A stretch of 64,000 nt of DNA from Hydrogenophaga sp. NFH-34 (GCF_021401345.1 NZ_JACBGE010000020.1:43189-107188); one strand, 5' to 3'. Shown: positions 26,590-36,235, numbered from the stretch's first letter. Notes: a model not told the origin generated them from the letters alone. Numbers and translations are program-made.

Positions 26590-27762
26590 ATGATGAAAAA
26601 GCATGTCCTGGCCCTGGCCATCTCCGCTGTCCTGCTGGCCGCCTGCGGCAAGAAGGAAGAACCCGCACCGGCGCCGGCCCCGGTCGAGACCACCGCTGCA
26701 GCACCGGCCGCTCCTGCCGGCCCGGTGCTCGATGACGAGAAGGTCCTCAACATCTACAACTGGCCCGACTACATCACGGAGACCATGATTGCCGATTTCG
26801 AGAAGGAAACCGGCGTCAAGGTGAACTACGACACCTTCGAGAACAACGAAGCGCTGCACGCCAAGCTGGTGGCCGGCAACTCGGGCTACGACATCGTGAT
26901 CCCCACGGCCGGCTTCGGCAAGAAGCAGATTGACGGTGGCCTGTACCAGGAAATCGACAAGACCAAGATCCCCAACTACGCCAACCTCGATCCCGAGTTC
27001 ATGGCCAAGATCGCGGGCGTCGATCCGGGCAACAAGCACTTCGTGCCCTGGGCCTGGGGCTTCACCACCGTGGGCATCAACAAGCAGAAGGTGGAAAAGG
27101 CGCTGGGCGGCATGCCGATGCCCGAAAACGCCTGGGACCTGGTCTTCAAGCCCGAGTACGCCAACAAGCTCAAGGGCTGCGGCATCATCTACCTGGATTC
27201 GCCGAGCGAAATCCTGCCGGTGGCGCTGCACTACGTCGGCAAGCCCGCGTACAGCGAAAACCCCGAGGACTTCAAGGAAGCCGGTGCCATGCTGGCCAAG
27301 GTGCGCAAGGACGTGCGCCTGTTCTCCAGCACCATGATCGACGACATCGCCGGCGGCAAGGGCTGCGCCTTCATCGGCTGGTCGGGTGACATCAACATCG
27401 CGGCCGACCGCGTCAAGGAAACCGGTGGCAAGGACGAGATCGTGCCGCTGCTGCCCACCGGCGGTGGCCTCGTGTTCATCGACACCATGGCCATTCCCAA
27501 GGACGCCAAGCACCCGAACAACGCGCTGGCCTTCATGGACTTCTACCTGCGCGCCGAAAACGGTGCCGCCATGGCCAACGAGATGAACTACCCCACGGGC
27601 AACAAGGCCGCGCTGCCGATGATCAAGGACGAGGTCAAGGGCAACAAGACCATCTTCCTGTCGGACGAAGACACGGCGCGTCTGATCCCCACCGGCGGCT
27701 TCTCCAACGAAGTGTCCGGCGTGGTCAACGACACCTACAACGCCTTCAAGCGCGGCAAGTAA
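26590..27762 (+). CDS. potF: Putrescine/polyamine ABC transporter substrate-binding protein (PotF/SpuD type)
   Basis: The product has 390 residues. The N-terminus MMKKHVLALAISAVLLAACG has a lipobox, so the mature protein is probably a lipoprotein with a Glu/Pro/Ala-rich linker (about 22-48). E. coli PotF is soluble instead. The binding domain begins LNIYNWPDYITETMI, the usual start of PotD/PotF. GWSGDINIAADRV lies in the second lobe. GGAGTG precedes the ATG. A partial terminator separates it from the ATPase gene, which would give more binding protein than membrane parts. Confidence 0.92.
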   Translation: MMKKHVLALAISAVLLAACGKKEEPAPAPAPVETTAAAPAAPAGPVLDDEKVLNIYNWPDYITETMIADFEKETGVKVNYDTFENNEALHAKLVAGNSGYDIVIPTAGFGKKQIDGGLYQEIDKTKIPNYANLDPEFMAKIAGVDPGNKHFVPWAWGFTTVGINKQKVEKALGGMPMPENAWDLVFKPEYANKLKGCGIIYLDSPSEILPVALHYVGKPAYSENPEDFKEAGAMLAKVRKDVRLFSSTMIDDIAGGKGCAFIGWSGDINIAADRVKETGGKDEIVPLLPTGGGLVFIDTMAIPKDAKHPNNALAFMDFYLRAENGAAMANEMNYPTGNKAALPMIKDEVKGNKTIFLSDEDTARLIPTGGFSNEVSGVVNDTYNAFKRGK

Positions 27763-27779
27763 GTCGCAGCACCGGGAGC

Positions 27780-27817
27780 GGGCTGTTCAATCCCTGGGGT
27801 TGAGCAGCCCTTTTTTT
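27780..27817 (+). terminator. Terminator between the binding protein and ATPase genes
   Basis: GGGCTGTTCAA and TTGAGCAGCCC form an 11-base stem with one G-U pair and a nine-base loop, followed by seven T residues. It is likely a partial terminator, since potG follows 29 bases later on the same strand. Confidence 0.85.
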
Positions 27818-27845
27818 ATCGATCGCACGAGAAACGGACACCCAC

Positions 27846-28940
27846 ATGGCTGAGCAAGCAGGCTTTCTGGTCACCGAAAAACTGGTCAAGCGTTTCGACG
27901 AAGCGGTGGCCGTGGACGAAGTGTCGCTGTCCATCGGCAAGGGCGAGATCTTCGCGCTGCTGGGCAGCTCGGGCTGCGGCAAGTCGACCCTGCTGCGCAT
28001 GCTGGCCGGTTTCGAGACTCCCACCAAGGGCCGCATCCTGCTCGGTGGCCAGGACGTGGCGCGCATGCCGCCCTACGAGCGCCCCGTCAACATGATGTTC
28101 CAGAGCTATGCGCTGTTTCCGCACCTGAACATCTGGGAAAACATCGCCTTCGGCCTCAAGCGCGAGGGCCTGCCCAAGGACGAGATCCAGAAGCGCACCG
28201 ACGAGATGCTGGCGCTGGTGCAGCTCTCGCCCTACGCCAAGCGCAAGCCGCACCAGCTCTCGGGCGGCCAGCAACAGCGCGTGGCGCTGGCACGCAGCCT
28301 GGCCAAACGGCCCAAGCTGCTGCTGCTGGACGAGCCGCTGGGCGCGCTGGACAAAAAGCTGCGCGAGCAGACCCAGTTCGAGCTGGTCAACATCATCGAG
28401 AAGGTGGGCGTGACCTGCGTGATGGTGACGCACGACCAGGAAGAGGCCATGACCATGGCCAGCCGCATCGCCATCATGAGCAAGGGCCGCGTGCTGCAGG
28501 TGGGCACGCCGCAGCAGATCTACGAATACCCGGCCAACCGTTTCGTGGCCGACTTCATCGGCAACGTCAACCTGTTCGAAGGCCAGCTCACGGTGGACGA
28601 GCCCGACCGCTGCGCCGCCAGCACCAGCGTCGGCGAGATCAGCATCGGCCATGGCATCAGCGGCTCGCTGGGCATGCCGGTGGCGGTGGCGGTGCGGCCC
28701 GAAAAGATCAGCATCGCCAAGACCCGGCCCGCGCACGTGCAGGTCAACCTGTTCTCCGGCCGGGTCAAGGAAATTGCCTACTTCGGCTCCTACAACACCT
28801 ACATCCTGCTCACCCCGCAGGGCACGAAGGTCAAGATCACCGAGCCCAACGGCTCGCGCCACGAGTTGCTGGACATCACCTGGGAGGACGATGTGTTCTT
28901 CTGGTGGGAGGACATGGACGCGGTGGTGCTCCGGGACTGA
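27846..28940 (+). CDS. potG: Polyamine ABC transporter ATP-binding protein (PotG/PotA type)
   Basis: The product has 364 residues. Walker A is GSSGCGKST, the Q-loop lies in [13 protein letters not shown], the signature is LSGGQQQR and Walker B is LLLLDEP. A C-terminal TOBE domain (about 285-364) begins around [12 protein letters not shown]. It powers the PotH/PotI permease pair. It is on the same strand as potF, after a hairpin. Confidence 0.94.
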   Translation: MAEQAGFLVTEKLVKRFDEAVAVDEVSLSIGKGEIFALLGSSGCGKSTLLRMLAGFETPTKGRILLGGQDVARMPPYERPVNMMFQSYALFPHLNIWENIAFGLKREGLPKDEIQKRTDEMLALVQLSPYAKRKPHQLSGGQQQRVALARSLAKRPKLLLLDEPLGALDKKLREQTQFELVNIIEKVGVTCVMVTHDQEEAMTMASRIAIMSKGRVLQVGTPQQIYEYPANRFVADFIGNVNLFEGQLTVDEPDRCAASTSVGEISIGHGISGSLGMPVAVAVRPEKISIAKTRPAHVQVNLFSGRVKEIAYFGSYNTYILLTPQGTKVKITEPNGSRHELLDITWEDDVFFWWEDMDAVVLRD

Positions 28941-28941
28941 T

Positions 28942-29026
28942 GGTCCCCCCCGCGCCGCGCCTCCGGCGCGTCACCCCCTCAAAGGGGCGATGCGGGTGAC
29001 CCGGCAAAGCCGGTTCCACCGCATCC
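28942..29026 (+). repeat. Dispersed GC-rich intergenic repeat, copy B
   Basis: CCCCCCGCGCCGC at the left end and CCCGGCAAAGCCGGTTCC at the right end match the other copies. It lies between potG and potH. Confidence 0.6.
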
Positions 29027-29066
29027 CCGTTCCAGGTTTTTTCTTTCGGTCGATTTTTCGGAGCAG

Positions 29067-29990
29067 ATGATGGCCTCTTCCTCTCTCCCCGTCCCCGGCA
29101 AGCGCTTCGTCATCGGGGTGCCTTACGCCTGGTTGTTCATCTTCTTTTTCCTGCCGTTCCTGATCCTGCTGTACATCAGCTTCGTGGACATGGGCACGGA
29201 CATCCACCCGTTCAAGCCGATCTGGGACACCACCACCGGCCTGCTGCACCTGAAGTACGAAAACTACTTCTCCATCTTCCGCACGGAAGAGGGCGCACCG
29301 CTGTTCAAGACGCTGTATGTCGACGCCTACCTGCGATCGATCTGGTACGCGCTGCTGACGGCGATCTTCTGCCTGGTGATCGGCTACCCCTTCGCCTACT
29401 TCCTGGCGCGCTCGCCGGCCAGTGTGCGGCCGGCGCTGCTGCTGATGGTGATGCTGCCGTTCTGGACCTCCTTCCTGTTGCGTGTCTACGCCTGGAAGGG
29501 CATCCTGGCCGATCAGGGGGTGCTCAACCGTTTCCTGATGACCATCGGCCTGACGTCCGATCCCATCCCCATGCTCTACACCAACGTCTCCATGCTGGTG
29601 GGCATGACGTACGTGTACCTGCCCTTCATGGTGCTGCCGCTCTACGCCAACCTGGTGAAGATGGACTTCCGCCTGCTCGAAGCGGCCTACGACCTGGGCA
29701 CCTCGCCTTTCAAGGCCTTCTGGCTCATCACGGTGCCGCTGTCCAAGGCCGGCATCATCGCGGGCTTCATGCTGGTGTTCATCCCCTGCGTGGGTGAATT
29801 CGTGATCCCCTCGCTGCTCGGCGGGCCGGAAAACCTGATGATCGGCCGCGTGGTGTGGGACGAAATGTTCACCGCCAACGACTGGCCCAAGGCGACCGCG
29901 CTGGCGGTGGTGATGATCGCGCTGATCGTCGTGCCGCTGGCCGTCTACTACCACTACACCGGCGATCGCAGCGAAGGGGGCAAGGCATGA
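29067..29990 (+). CDS. potH: Polyamine ABC transporter permease PotH
   Basis: The product has 307 residues with six predicted membrane helices. The permease EAA-like loop reads EAAYDLGTSPFKAFWLITVPLS near residue 210. The N-terminus PYAWLFIFFFLPFLILLYIS is the first helix. The stop overlaps potI as ATGA. Two adjacent ATGs (MMASS) are possible starts. Confidence 0.93.
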   Translation: MMASSSLPVPGKRFVIGVPYAWLFIFFFLPFLILLYISFVDMGTDIHPFKPIWDTTTGLLHLKYENYFSIFRTEEGAPLFKTLYVDAYLRSIWYALLTAIFCLVIGYPFAYFLARSPASVRPALLLMVMLPFWTSFLLRVYAWKGILADQGVLNRFLMTIGLTSDPIPMLYTNVSMLVGMTYVYLPFMVLPLYANLVKMDFRLLEAAYDLGTSPFKAFWLITVPLSKAGIIAGFMLVFIPCVGEFVIPSLLGGPENLMIGRVVWDEMFTANDWPKATALAVVMIALIVVPLAVYYHYTGDRSEGGKA

Positions 29991-30850
29991 AGGCATTCCT
30001 CGAAAAACACTTCGGCAAGTTCTGGCTGGCGGTGGTCTATGGCTTCCTGTACCTGCCGCTGCTGTTCATGATCGTGTTCTCGTTCAACAGCACGCGGCAG
30101 GACGCGCGCTTCACCGGCTTCTCGCTGCGCTGGTACGAGGCGCTCACGCGCGACACCAAGATCGTCGAAGGCTTCTGGCTGTCGCTCAAGGTGGCGGCCA
30201 TCACCGGCGTGCTCTCGGCCACGCTGGCCACCTTCGCGGCCTTCGTGCTGGTGCGCTACCGGCGCTTCCTGGGCCGCACCGTGTTCAGCGGCATGGTCAA
30301 CGCGCCGCTGGTGATGCCCGAGGTGGTGATCGGCCTGTCGCTGCTGCTGCTGGCGGTGGGCGCGCAGAATGCCTTCGGCTGGCCGCAGCGCGGCATGCTC
30401 ACCATCATCCTGGGCCACACCCTGCTGGGCATGGCCTACGGCGTGGTGGTGATCCAGAGCCGTCTGCAGGAAATGAACCGCAGCCTCGAAGAAGCCGCCA
30501 TGGATCTGGGCGCCAAGCCGTACCAGGTGTTCTTCCTGGTGACCCTGCCCAATGTGTTCCAGGCCATCCTGGCGGCCTTTCTGCTGGCGTTCACGCTGTC
30601 GTTCGACGACGTGGTGATCGCCGAATTCCTCTCCGGCCCGGGCGTGAACACGCTGCCGCAGGTGATCTTCGGCTACGCGCGCCGCGGCATCAACCCGACC
30701 ATCTACGCCGCCGCCACGCTGCTGATCACCACCGTGACCATCGTCATCGTGGCCTATGCGGTCTGGGTGGCGCGCGCCACCCGCAAGCGCGAACGCGAGA
30801 TCGCCGCTGCCGCGCGGGCGGAAGTTGCGGCCCTGAGCGGCGCCAAATAA
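29987..30850 (+). CDS. potI: Polyamine ABC transporter permease PotI
   Basis: The product has 287 residues with six membrane helices. The EAA loop is EEAAMDLGAKPYQVFFLVTLP near residue 165, which contacts the ATPase. SFDDVVIAEFLSGPG follows as in PotI/PotC. ATG 29987 overlaps the potH stop; the longer frame from 29855 lies inside potH and is rejected. A charged Arg/Glu/Ala-rich tail ends the protein. A strong hairpin follows the stop. Confidence 0.93.
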   Translation: MKAFLEKHFGKFWLAVVYGFLYLPLLFMIVFSFNSTRQDARFTGFSLRWYEALTRDTKIVEGFWLSLKVAAITGVLSATLATFAAFVLVRYRRFLGRTVFSGMVNAPLVMPEVVIGLSLLLLAVGAQNAFGWPQRGMLTIILGHTLLGMAYGVVVIQSRLQEMNRSLEEAAMDLGAKPYQVFFLVTLPNVFQAILAAFLLAFTLSFDDVVIAEFLSGPGVNTLPQVIFGYARRGINPTIYAAATLLITTVTIVIVAYAVWVARATRKREREIAAAARAEVAALSGAK

Positions 30851-30864
30851 GGCAGGGGTTTTGC

Positions 30865-30909
30865 GGCGACGGGCCAGTCGGGCGTGATGCCTGCCGGCCC
30901 GTCGCCTTT
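30865..30909 (+). terminator. Terminator hairpin after potI
   Basis: GGCGACGGGCC (30865-30875) is a perfect inverse of GGCCCGTCGCC (30896-30906), with a 20-base loop and only TTT after the stem. It likely ends or attenuates the transporter transcript. Confidence 0.65.
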
Positions 30910-31010
30910 GGGGGCCGGCACTGGACGCGTGGCGCGGGGTCAAAGTGGATGGTTCCTGAAGGCGGGAATCGGCGTAGCATGGTGCCAATTTTCCGAGGAG
31001 ATCCCTGCCC

Positions 31011-32489
31011 ATGACCGACACCGCCGCCCCGACCTTCGACGGCCGCGCCCTCATCAACGGTGAGCGGATGGCCGCCCGCGATGGCCAGACCTTCGATTGC
31101 CTCTCGCCGGTCGACGGCCGCCTGTTGACGCAGGTCGCGCGCTGCGGCCAGGCCGACATCGACGCCGCCGTGACCGCGGCCCGCGCCGCTTTCGAAGACC
31201 GCCGCTGGGCCGGCAAGGCGCCCTCGCAGCGCAAGCGCGTGATGATCCGGTTCGCCGAGCTGATCCAGGCGAACGGCGATCTGCTGGCGCTGACCGAGGC
31301 GCTCGATATGGGCAAGCCGGTCAAATACGCCAAGGGGGTGGACGTCAACAGCGCCGCCAACTGCATCCGCTGGTACGGCGAGGCGGTGGACAAGGTCTAC
31401 GACGAGATCGCGCCCACGCCCGACACCGCGCTGGCGCTCATCACGCGCGAGCCGGTGGGCGTGGTCGGTGTGATCGTGCCCTGGAACTACCCGATGATCA
31501 TGGCGGCGTGGAAGATCGCGCCGGCCCTGGCGGTGGGCAATTCGGTGGTGCTCAAGCCGTCGGAGAAAAGCCCGCTGACCGCACTCAAGCTGGCCGAGCT
31601 GGCGCTGGAAGCCGGCATCCCGCCGGGCGTGTTCAACGTGGTGCCGGGCTTCGGCCCCGAGGCCGGCAGCCCGCTGGCGCTGCACATGGACGTGGACTGC
31701 ATCGCGTTCACCGGCAGCACGCGCGTGGGCAAACAGATCCACGTGATGGCCGGCCAGAGCAACCTCAAGCGCGCCTGGACGGAGCTGGGCGGCAAGTCGC
31801 CCAACATCGTGTTCGCCGACTGCCCGGACCTGGACAAGGCGGTGGAGGCGGCGGTGGGCAGCATCTTCTTCAACCAGGGCGAGAGCTGCAACGCGCCCTC
31901 GCGCCTGTTCGTCGAAGCCTCGATCAAGGACGCCTTCCTGGAGAAGGCTTTGAAGCTGGTGCCGCAGTACCAGCCCGCCAACCCGCTGGACAAGAACACG
32001 GTGATGGGCGCCATCGTCGACGAGACACAACTGGCCACCGTGCTGCGCTACATCGAATCGGGCAAGAGCGAAGGCGCCAAGCTGCTGGCCGGCGGCGAGC
32101 GCGTCGCGCCCGTGGCCGGCGGCTGCTACGTGCAGCCCACCATCTTCGACGGCGTGACCAACAGCATGACGATCGCGCGCGAAGAGATCTTCGGCCCGGT
32201 GCTGTCGGTGCTGAGCTTCACCGATGCGGCCGACGTGGTGAAGCAGGCGAACAGCAACATCTACGGCCTGCAGGCGGCGGTGTGGACGCGCGACATCAAC
32301 AAAGCCCACGGCGTGGCGCGCGCGCTGCGCGCCGGCACGGTGCACGTCAACAGCTACGACGAAGACGACATCACCGTGCCCTTCGGCGGTTTCAAGCAGA
32401 GCGGCGTGGGGCGCGACAAGTCGCTGCACGCCTTCGACAAGTACACCGAGACCAAGACCACCTGGATTCGCATCGACAGCCCTTTGTGA
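31011..32489 (+). CDS. puuC: Gamma-glutamyl-gamma-aminobutyraldehyde dehydrogenase (PuuC-like)
   Basis: The product has 492 residues of the aldehyde dehydrogenase superfamily. The NAD-binding region has VPWNYPMIMAAWKIAPALA and GNSVVLKPSEKSPL. The catalytic Glu is in ELGGKSPN and the Cys in NQGESCNAPSR. It oxidises the aldehyde formed by PuuB, and possibly the 4-aminobutanal formed by SpuC. CCGAGGAG precedes the ATG. Confidence 0.88.
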   Translation: MTDTAAPTFDGRALINGERMAARDGQTFDCLSPVDGRLLTQVARCGQADIDAAVTAARAAFEDRRWAGKAPSQRKRVMIRFAELIQANGDLLALTEALDMGKPVKYAKGVDVNSAANCIRWYGEAVDKVYDEIAPTPDTALALITREPVGVVGVIVPWNYPMIMAAWKIAPALAVGNSVVLKPSEKSPLTALKLAELALEAGIPPGVFNVVPGFGPEAGSPLALHMDVDCIAFTGSTRVGKQIHVMAGQSNLKRAWTELGGKSPNIVFADCPDLDKAVEAAVGSIFFNQGESCNAPSRLFVEASIKDAFLEKALKLVPQYQPANPLDKNTVMGAIVDETQLATVLRYIESGKSEGAKLLAGGERVAPVAGGCYVQPTIFDGVTNSMTIAREEIFGPVLSVLSFTDAADVVKQANSNIYGLQAAVWTRDINKAHGVARALRAGTVHVNSYDEDDITVPFGGFKQSGVGRDKSLHAFDKYTETKTTWIRIDSPL

Positions 32490-32507
32490 ACCGGGGTGTG
32501 GCAGGCC

Positions 32508-32535
32508 CGTCATGCCCGCCTGCGCGGGCATGACG
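32508..32535. repeat. Short palindromic repeat (ATGCCCGC type) between puuC and puuE
   Basis: A perfect 12-base stem, CGTCATGCCCGC with GCGGGCATGACG, closes on a CTGC loop. A related copy with a shorter stem lies at 35315-35334. No T tract follows, so it is a repeat rather than a classic terminator. Confidence 0.65.
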
Positions 32536-32561
32536 AAACCCTCTTTCGAATGGAGCTTTCC

Positions 32562-33857
32562 ATGAACGCCATGAACGACCTCAAGACCGATCACACCAAC
32601 GCCGCCTGGCATGCGCGCCGGCAGGCGGCCACGCCGCGCGGCGTGGGCGTGATGGGCGACTTTTTCATCGACCACGCCAAGAACGCCGAGTTCTGGGACA
32701 TCGAGGGCCGCCGCTTCATCGACTTCGCAGGCGGTATCGCGGTGCTCAACACCGGCCACGTGCACCCCAAGGTGCAGGCCGCCATCGCCGCGCAGCTGCA
32801 GCGCTTCACGCACAGCTGCTACCAGGTGGTGCCGTACGCCGAGTACGTGACGCTGGCCGAACGCATCAACGCGCTGGTGCCCGTGGCGGGTCCGGCCAAG
32901 ACGGCGTTCTTCTCCACCGGCGCCGAGGCGGTGGAAAACGCCATCAAGATCGCGCGCAGCGCCACCGGCCGCAGCGGCGTGATCGCCTTCGGCGCGGCCT
33001 TCCACGGCCGCAGCCTGTTCTCGGTCGCGCTGACCGGCAAGGTCGTGCCCTACAAGGTCGGCTTCGGCCCGTTCCCGCCCGAGATCTACCACGTGCCGTT
33101 CCCGGCTGAAGGCGCCTCGCTGGCCGAAACGCAGAAGGCGATGGAGCAGGTGTTCAAGTGCGACATCGAACCCTCGCGCGTGGCGGCCATCATCTTCGAG
33201 CCGGTGCAGGGCGAGGGCGGCTTCAACCCCATCAGCCGCGAGGCGGCACAGTGGCTGCGCGCGCTGTGCGACCAGCATGGCATCCTGCTGATCGCCGACG
33301 AGGTGCAGACCGGCTATGGCCGCACCGGCAAGCTGTTCGCCATGGAGCACTTCGGTGTCCAGCCCGATCTGATGACCATGGCCAAGAGCCTGGCCGGCGG
33401 CACCACGCTGTCGGCGGTGTCGGGGCGGCAGGCGGTGATGGACGCGCCCGCGCCGGGGGGGCTGGGCGGCACCTACGCCGGCCACCCGCTGGCCGTTGCG
33501 GCGGCCCATGCCGTGCTCGACGTGATGGCCGAGGAAAAGCTGCCCGAACGCGCCCAGGTGCTGGGCGACAAGCTGGTGGTGCACCTGAAGGCGCAGCAGG
33601 CCCGGCGCCCGCGCATCCGCGACGTGCGCGGCCTGGGCGCCATGGTGGCCTGCGAATTCACCGACGTCAGTGGCGCGCCCGATGCTGACCTGACCAAGGC
33701 GGTGCAGACGGCAGCGCTCCGGCGCGGCCTGCTGCTGCTGACCTGCGGCGTGTACGGCAACGTGATCCGCTTCCTGTTCCCGCTGACCATCGAAGACACC
33801 GTCTTCGACGAGGCGCTGGGCATCCTGGACGCCGCGCTGGCCGAAGCGCTGGGCTGA
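32562..33857 (+). CDS. gabT: 4-aminobutyrate-2-oxoglutarate aminotransferase (GabT/PuuE)
   Basis: The product has 431 residues, class III aminotransferase. Motifs are RRFIDFAGGIAVLNTGHVHP, FFSTGAEAVENAIKIAR, IIFEPVQGEGGFNP and the PLP lysine in MTMAKSLAGGT. It converts GABA to succinate semialdehyde. ATG 32562 is preceded by TGGAGC; a frame from 32496 is longer but lacks family sequence. The dehydrogenase for the next step is not in the window. Confidence 0.92.
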   Translation: MNAMNDLKTDHTNAAWHARRQAATPRGVGVMGDFFIDHAKNAEFWDIEGRRFIDFAGGIAVLNTGHVHPKVQAAIAAQLQRFTHSCYQVVPYAEYVTLAERINALVPVAGPAKTAFFSTGAEAVENAIKIARSATGRSGVIAFGAAFHGRSLFSVALTGKVVPYKVGFGPFPPEIYHVPFPAEGASLAETQKAMEQVFKCDIEPSRVAAIIFEPVQGEGGFNPISREAAQWLRALCDQHGILLIADEVQTGYGRTGKLFAMEHFGVQPDLMTMAKSLAGGTTLSAVSGRQAVMDAPAPGGLGGTYAGHPLAVAAAHAVLDVMAEEKLPERAQVLGDKLVVHLKAQQARRPRIRDVRGLGAMVACEFTDVSGAPDADLTKAVQTAALRRGLLLLTCGVYGNVIRFLFPLTIEDTVFDEALGILDAALAEALG

Positions 33858-33874
33858 TCGCCCGACCCTCACCA

Positions 33875-33898
33875 GCCGGGCCCTGTCCCGGCTTTTTT
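33875..33898 (+). terminator. Rho-independent terminator after gabT
   Basis: GCCGGG, loop CCCTGT and CCCGGC are followed by six T residues (33893-33898). It separates gabT from the second ligase gene, whose leader begins immediately after. Confidence 0.85.
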
Positions 33899-33922
33899 GT
33901 GCCACTGGCTGAACGGATGCCC

Positions 33923-35263
33923 ATGAGCGCTGCCGCCGACCTGAACGACCAGATGCGGGCCCTGCAGGCGCAGGGCATCCATTCGGTGATGACCACCTTC
34001 ACCGACCTGCACGGCGTGCCCAAGGGCAAGCTGGTGCCGCTCGATGGCCTGCCCGCCGCCGTGACCACGGGCGCCGGCTTTGCCGGCCCCAGCATCTGGG
34101 GCACCGGCCTGCCGCGCATGGGCGCGCGCAGCGAGTACTTCGGCCGTGTGCAGCCCGAAAGCCTGCGCCCGCTGCCCTGGCTGCCGGGCGTGGCGCACGC
34201 CGTGTGCGACGGCTTTGCGGGCGGCGAACCGCTGGCCACCTGCTCGCGCCAGATGCTGCGGCGCCAGCTGGCACGCCTGCGCGAACGCGGCTGGACCTTC
34301 CACGTCGGCATCGAGCCCGAGTTCTTTCTGCTGCGGCGCGGTGCCGACGGCCGCTGGCAGGTGGCCGATGGCGAAGACCGGCTGGGCAAACCCTCGTACG
34401 ACCTCAAGGCCCTGGTGCGCAACCACGGTTTCCTCGACGACATGCGCCGCCACCTGGCCGCGCTCGGTTTCGCGCTGCAGCAGATGGACCACGAGGACGC
34501 GACCGGGCAGTACGAGATCAACTACCGGCACGACGAGGCGCTGGCCGCGGCCGACCGCTTCCAGCTCTTCAAGCTCACCGCGCACAGCGTGGCCGCGCAG
34601 CACGGCGCGGTGTTCTCGGGCATGCCCAAGCCGCTGGCGCACGCGCCTGGCAGCGGCCTGCATTGCCACATCAGCCTGACCGACGCCCAAGGCCACGCGG
34701 TGATGGCCGATCCGGCCGGCCCCATGGGCCTGAGCACCACCGGCCTGCGGTTTGCCGCCGGCCTGCTGGACCACGGCGACGCGCTGGCCGCGCTGTGCGC
34801 GCCCACCGTCAACAGCTACAAGCGCCTGGCGGTGAGCGACAGCGCCTCGGGCACGACCTGGTCGCCGGTGTGGAAGGCCGTGGGCGAAAACAACCGCACC
34901 TGCGTGCTGCGCACCGTGGAGGGCCGGCTGGAATGGCGCCTGCCCGACGCGTCGTGCAACGTCTACGCCGCGCTGGCGGCCACGCTGGCCGCCGGGCTGG
35001 ACGGTATTCACCGCGCGTTGCCCGCCCCCGAAGCCTGCGACGACGATCTCTATCAGCGCCACGCCGATGGTGGGCCCCTGCCGCCGCGCCTGCCGCGCGA
35101 TCTGCACGCCGCCTGTGCGGCCCTGCGCGCCGACGACACGCTGCGCGACGCGGTGGGCACCGCCTTCTGCGACCAGTTCCTGGCGCTCAAACAGGCCGAG
35201 TGGGACGCCTACGCGCAGCAGGTGAGCGACTGGGAGCAGCAGCGCTACGCCGACGCGTTCTGA
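33923..35263 (+). CDS. Glutamine synthetase-like ligase (GlnT/type III-like), second amine ligase of the island
   Basis: The product has 446 residues. The N-terminal part has VMTTFTDLHGVPKGKLVPL; the catalytic part has GIEPEFFLL, EINYRHDEAL and GSGLHCHISLTD. The C-terminal ring is NRTCVLRTVEGRLEWRLPD. It is distinct from PuuA at 23521. It may glutamylate another amine such as spermidine, or belong to the type III glutamate-ammonia ligase group. Possible starts are GTG 33899, ATG 33917 and ATG 33923; the first overlaps the terminator tail. Confidence 0.75.
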   Translation: MSAAADLNDQMRALQAQGIHSVMTTFTDLHGVPKGKLVPLDGLPAAVTTGAGFAGPSIWGTGLPRMGARSEYFGRVQPESLRPLPWLPGVAHAVCDGFAGGEPLATCSRQMLRRQLARLRERGWTFHVGIEPEFFLLRRGADGRWQVADGEDRLGKPSYDLKALVRNHGFLDDMRRHLAALGFALQQMDHEDATGQYEINYRHDEALAAADRFQLFKLTAHSVAAQHGAVFSGMPKPLAHAPGSGLHCHISLTDAQGHAVMADPAGPMGLSTTGLRFAAGLLDHGDALAALCAPTVNSYKRLAVSDSASGTTWSPVWKAVGENNRTCVLRTVEGRLEWRLPDASCNVYAALAATLAAGLDGIHRALPAPEACDDDLYQRHADGGPLPPRLPRDLHAACAALRADDTLRDAVGTAFCDQFLALKQAEWDAYAQQVSDWEQQRYADAF

Positions 35264-35314
35264 GCCGCAGCGACAGCGCCCGCCCGGCGCCTCCGACCGG
35301 CTCCCGCGTCCGTC

Positions 35315-35334
35315 ATGCCCGCGTCCGCGGGCAT
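35315..35334. repeat. Short palindromic repeat (ATGCCCGC type), second copy
   Basis: ATGCCCGCG and CGCGGGCAT form a perfect nine-base stem with a two-base loop, in the 3' gap between the convergent ligase and aldolase genes. It shares the CGTCATGCCCGC arm with the copy at 32508. Confidence 0.55.
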
Positions 35335-35347
35335 CCAGGCCGACCCC

Positions 35348-36121
35348 TCAGGTCTTGTAGGAAGCGTCCGCGCGGTCCAGCTTGCGCAGCAGCGCCGGCC
35401 AGGCCAGCATCGCGCCCTGACCGGCGGTCGCGATCTTCATCACCTCGGCCATGCCGGCGAGGATGCGCGGGTCTACCGGGGTGAGTTCACCGCCACCCGC
35501 CAGCGCGTCGATCTGGATGCGGCAGGTGTTCTCGAAGGTGTACATCGAGAGAAAAGCGTCGGGGATCGAGCTGCCCACGGTCAGCAGGCCGTGGTTGCGC
35601 AGCACCAGGAAGTTGGCGCTGCCGAGGTCGGCCTGCAGGCGCGGCTTCTCGTCGGGGCGGAAGGCCACGCCCTCGTAGTCGTGGTACGCCAGCGAGGCCA
35701 GCACGAAGGTGCTTTGCTGGCTGATGGGCAGGATGCCGGCCTTCTGCGCGCTGACCGCCACGCCCGCGCGGGTGTGGGTGTGCAGCACGCACTGCACCTC
35801 GGGCCGCGCCTCGTGCACCGCGCTGTGGATCACGAAGCCAGCCGGGTTGACGGGGAAGGGCGAGTCGTGCAGCTTGTTGCACGCCATGTCGACCTTGACC
35901 AGGCTGGACGCCGTGATCTCGTCGAACATCAGGCCGTAGGGGTTGATCAGGAACTGGTGCTCGCCGCCTGTGACGCTGTCGGGCAGCTTGGCGCTGATGT
36001 GGGTGAACACCAGGTCGGACCAGCCGTAGGCGGCCACGAGCCGGTAGCAGGCCGCGAGGTCGCAGCGCAATTGCCACTCTTCGGCACTGACCGAGCCTTG
36101 GAGCGAGGGGATATCGAGCAT
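35348..36121 (-). CDS. Class II aldolase/adducin family protein
   Basis: The product has 257 residues. The zinc site of the family is visible in CVLHTHTRAGVAV (His-x-His) and in FLVLRNHGLLTVG. The N-terminal DLAACYRLVAAYGWSDLVFTHISAK is typical of adducin-like aldolases. The substrate is unknown; these enzymes act on phosphorylated sugars or related aldols, but many members are uncharacterised. ATG 36121 begins the family region; a longer frame upstream is low-complexity. Confidence 0.85.
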   Translation of the reverse strand: MLDIPSLQGSVSAEEWQLRCDLAACYRLVAAYGWSDLVFTHISAKLPDSVTGGEHQFLINPYGLMFDEITASSLVKVDMACNKLHDSPFPVNPAGFVIHSAVHEARPEVQCVLHTHTRAGVAVSAQKAGILPISQQSTFVLASLAYHDYEGVAFRPDEKPRLQADLGSANFLVLRNHGLLTVGSSIPDAFLSMYTFENTCRIQIDALAGGGELTPVDPRILAGMAEVMKIATAGQGAMLAWPALLRKLDRADASYKT

Positions 36122-36235
36122 GCCGTGTCTCCTGCACCGCGTCGGGGCGCGCGGCTGTGCGCGACATGGTCGCGCGGAGACGGGAGGCACGCTGTCCCAA
36201 TGTGGACAGACCGCCGCGACGGGCCTTGTCCAGCG

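Noticed and set aside
30744..33905. A 1053-codon minus-strand frame over puuC and gabT
   Set aside because: Same antisense composition; both genes on the plus strand have intact catalytic motifs.
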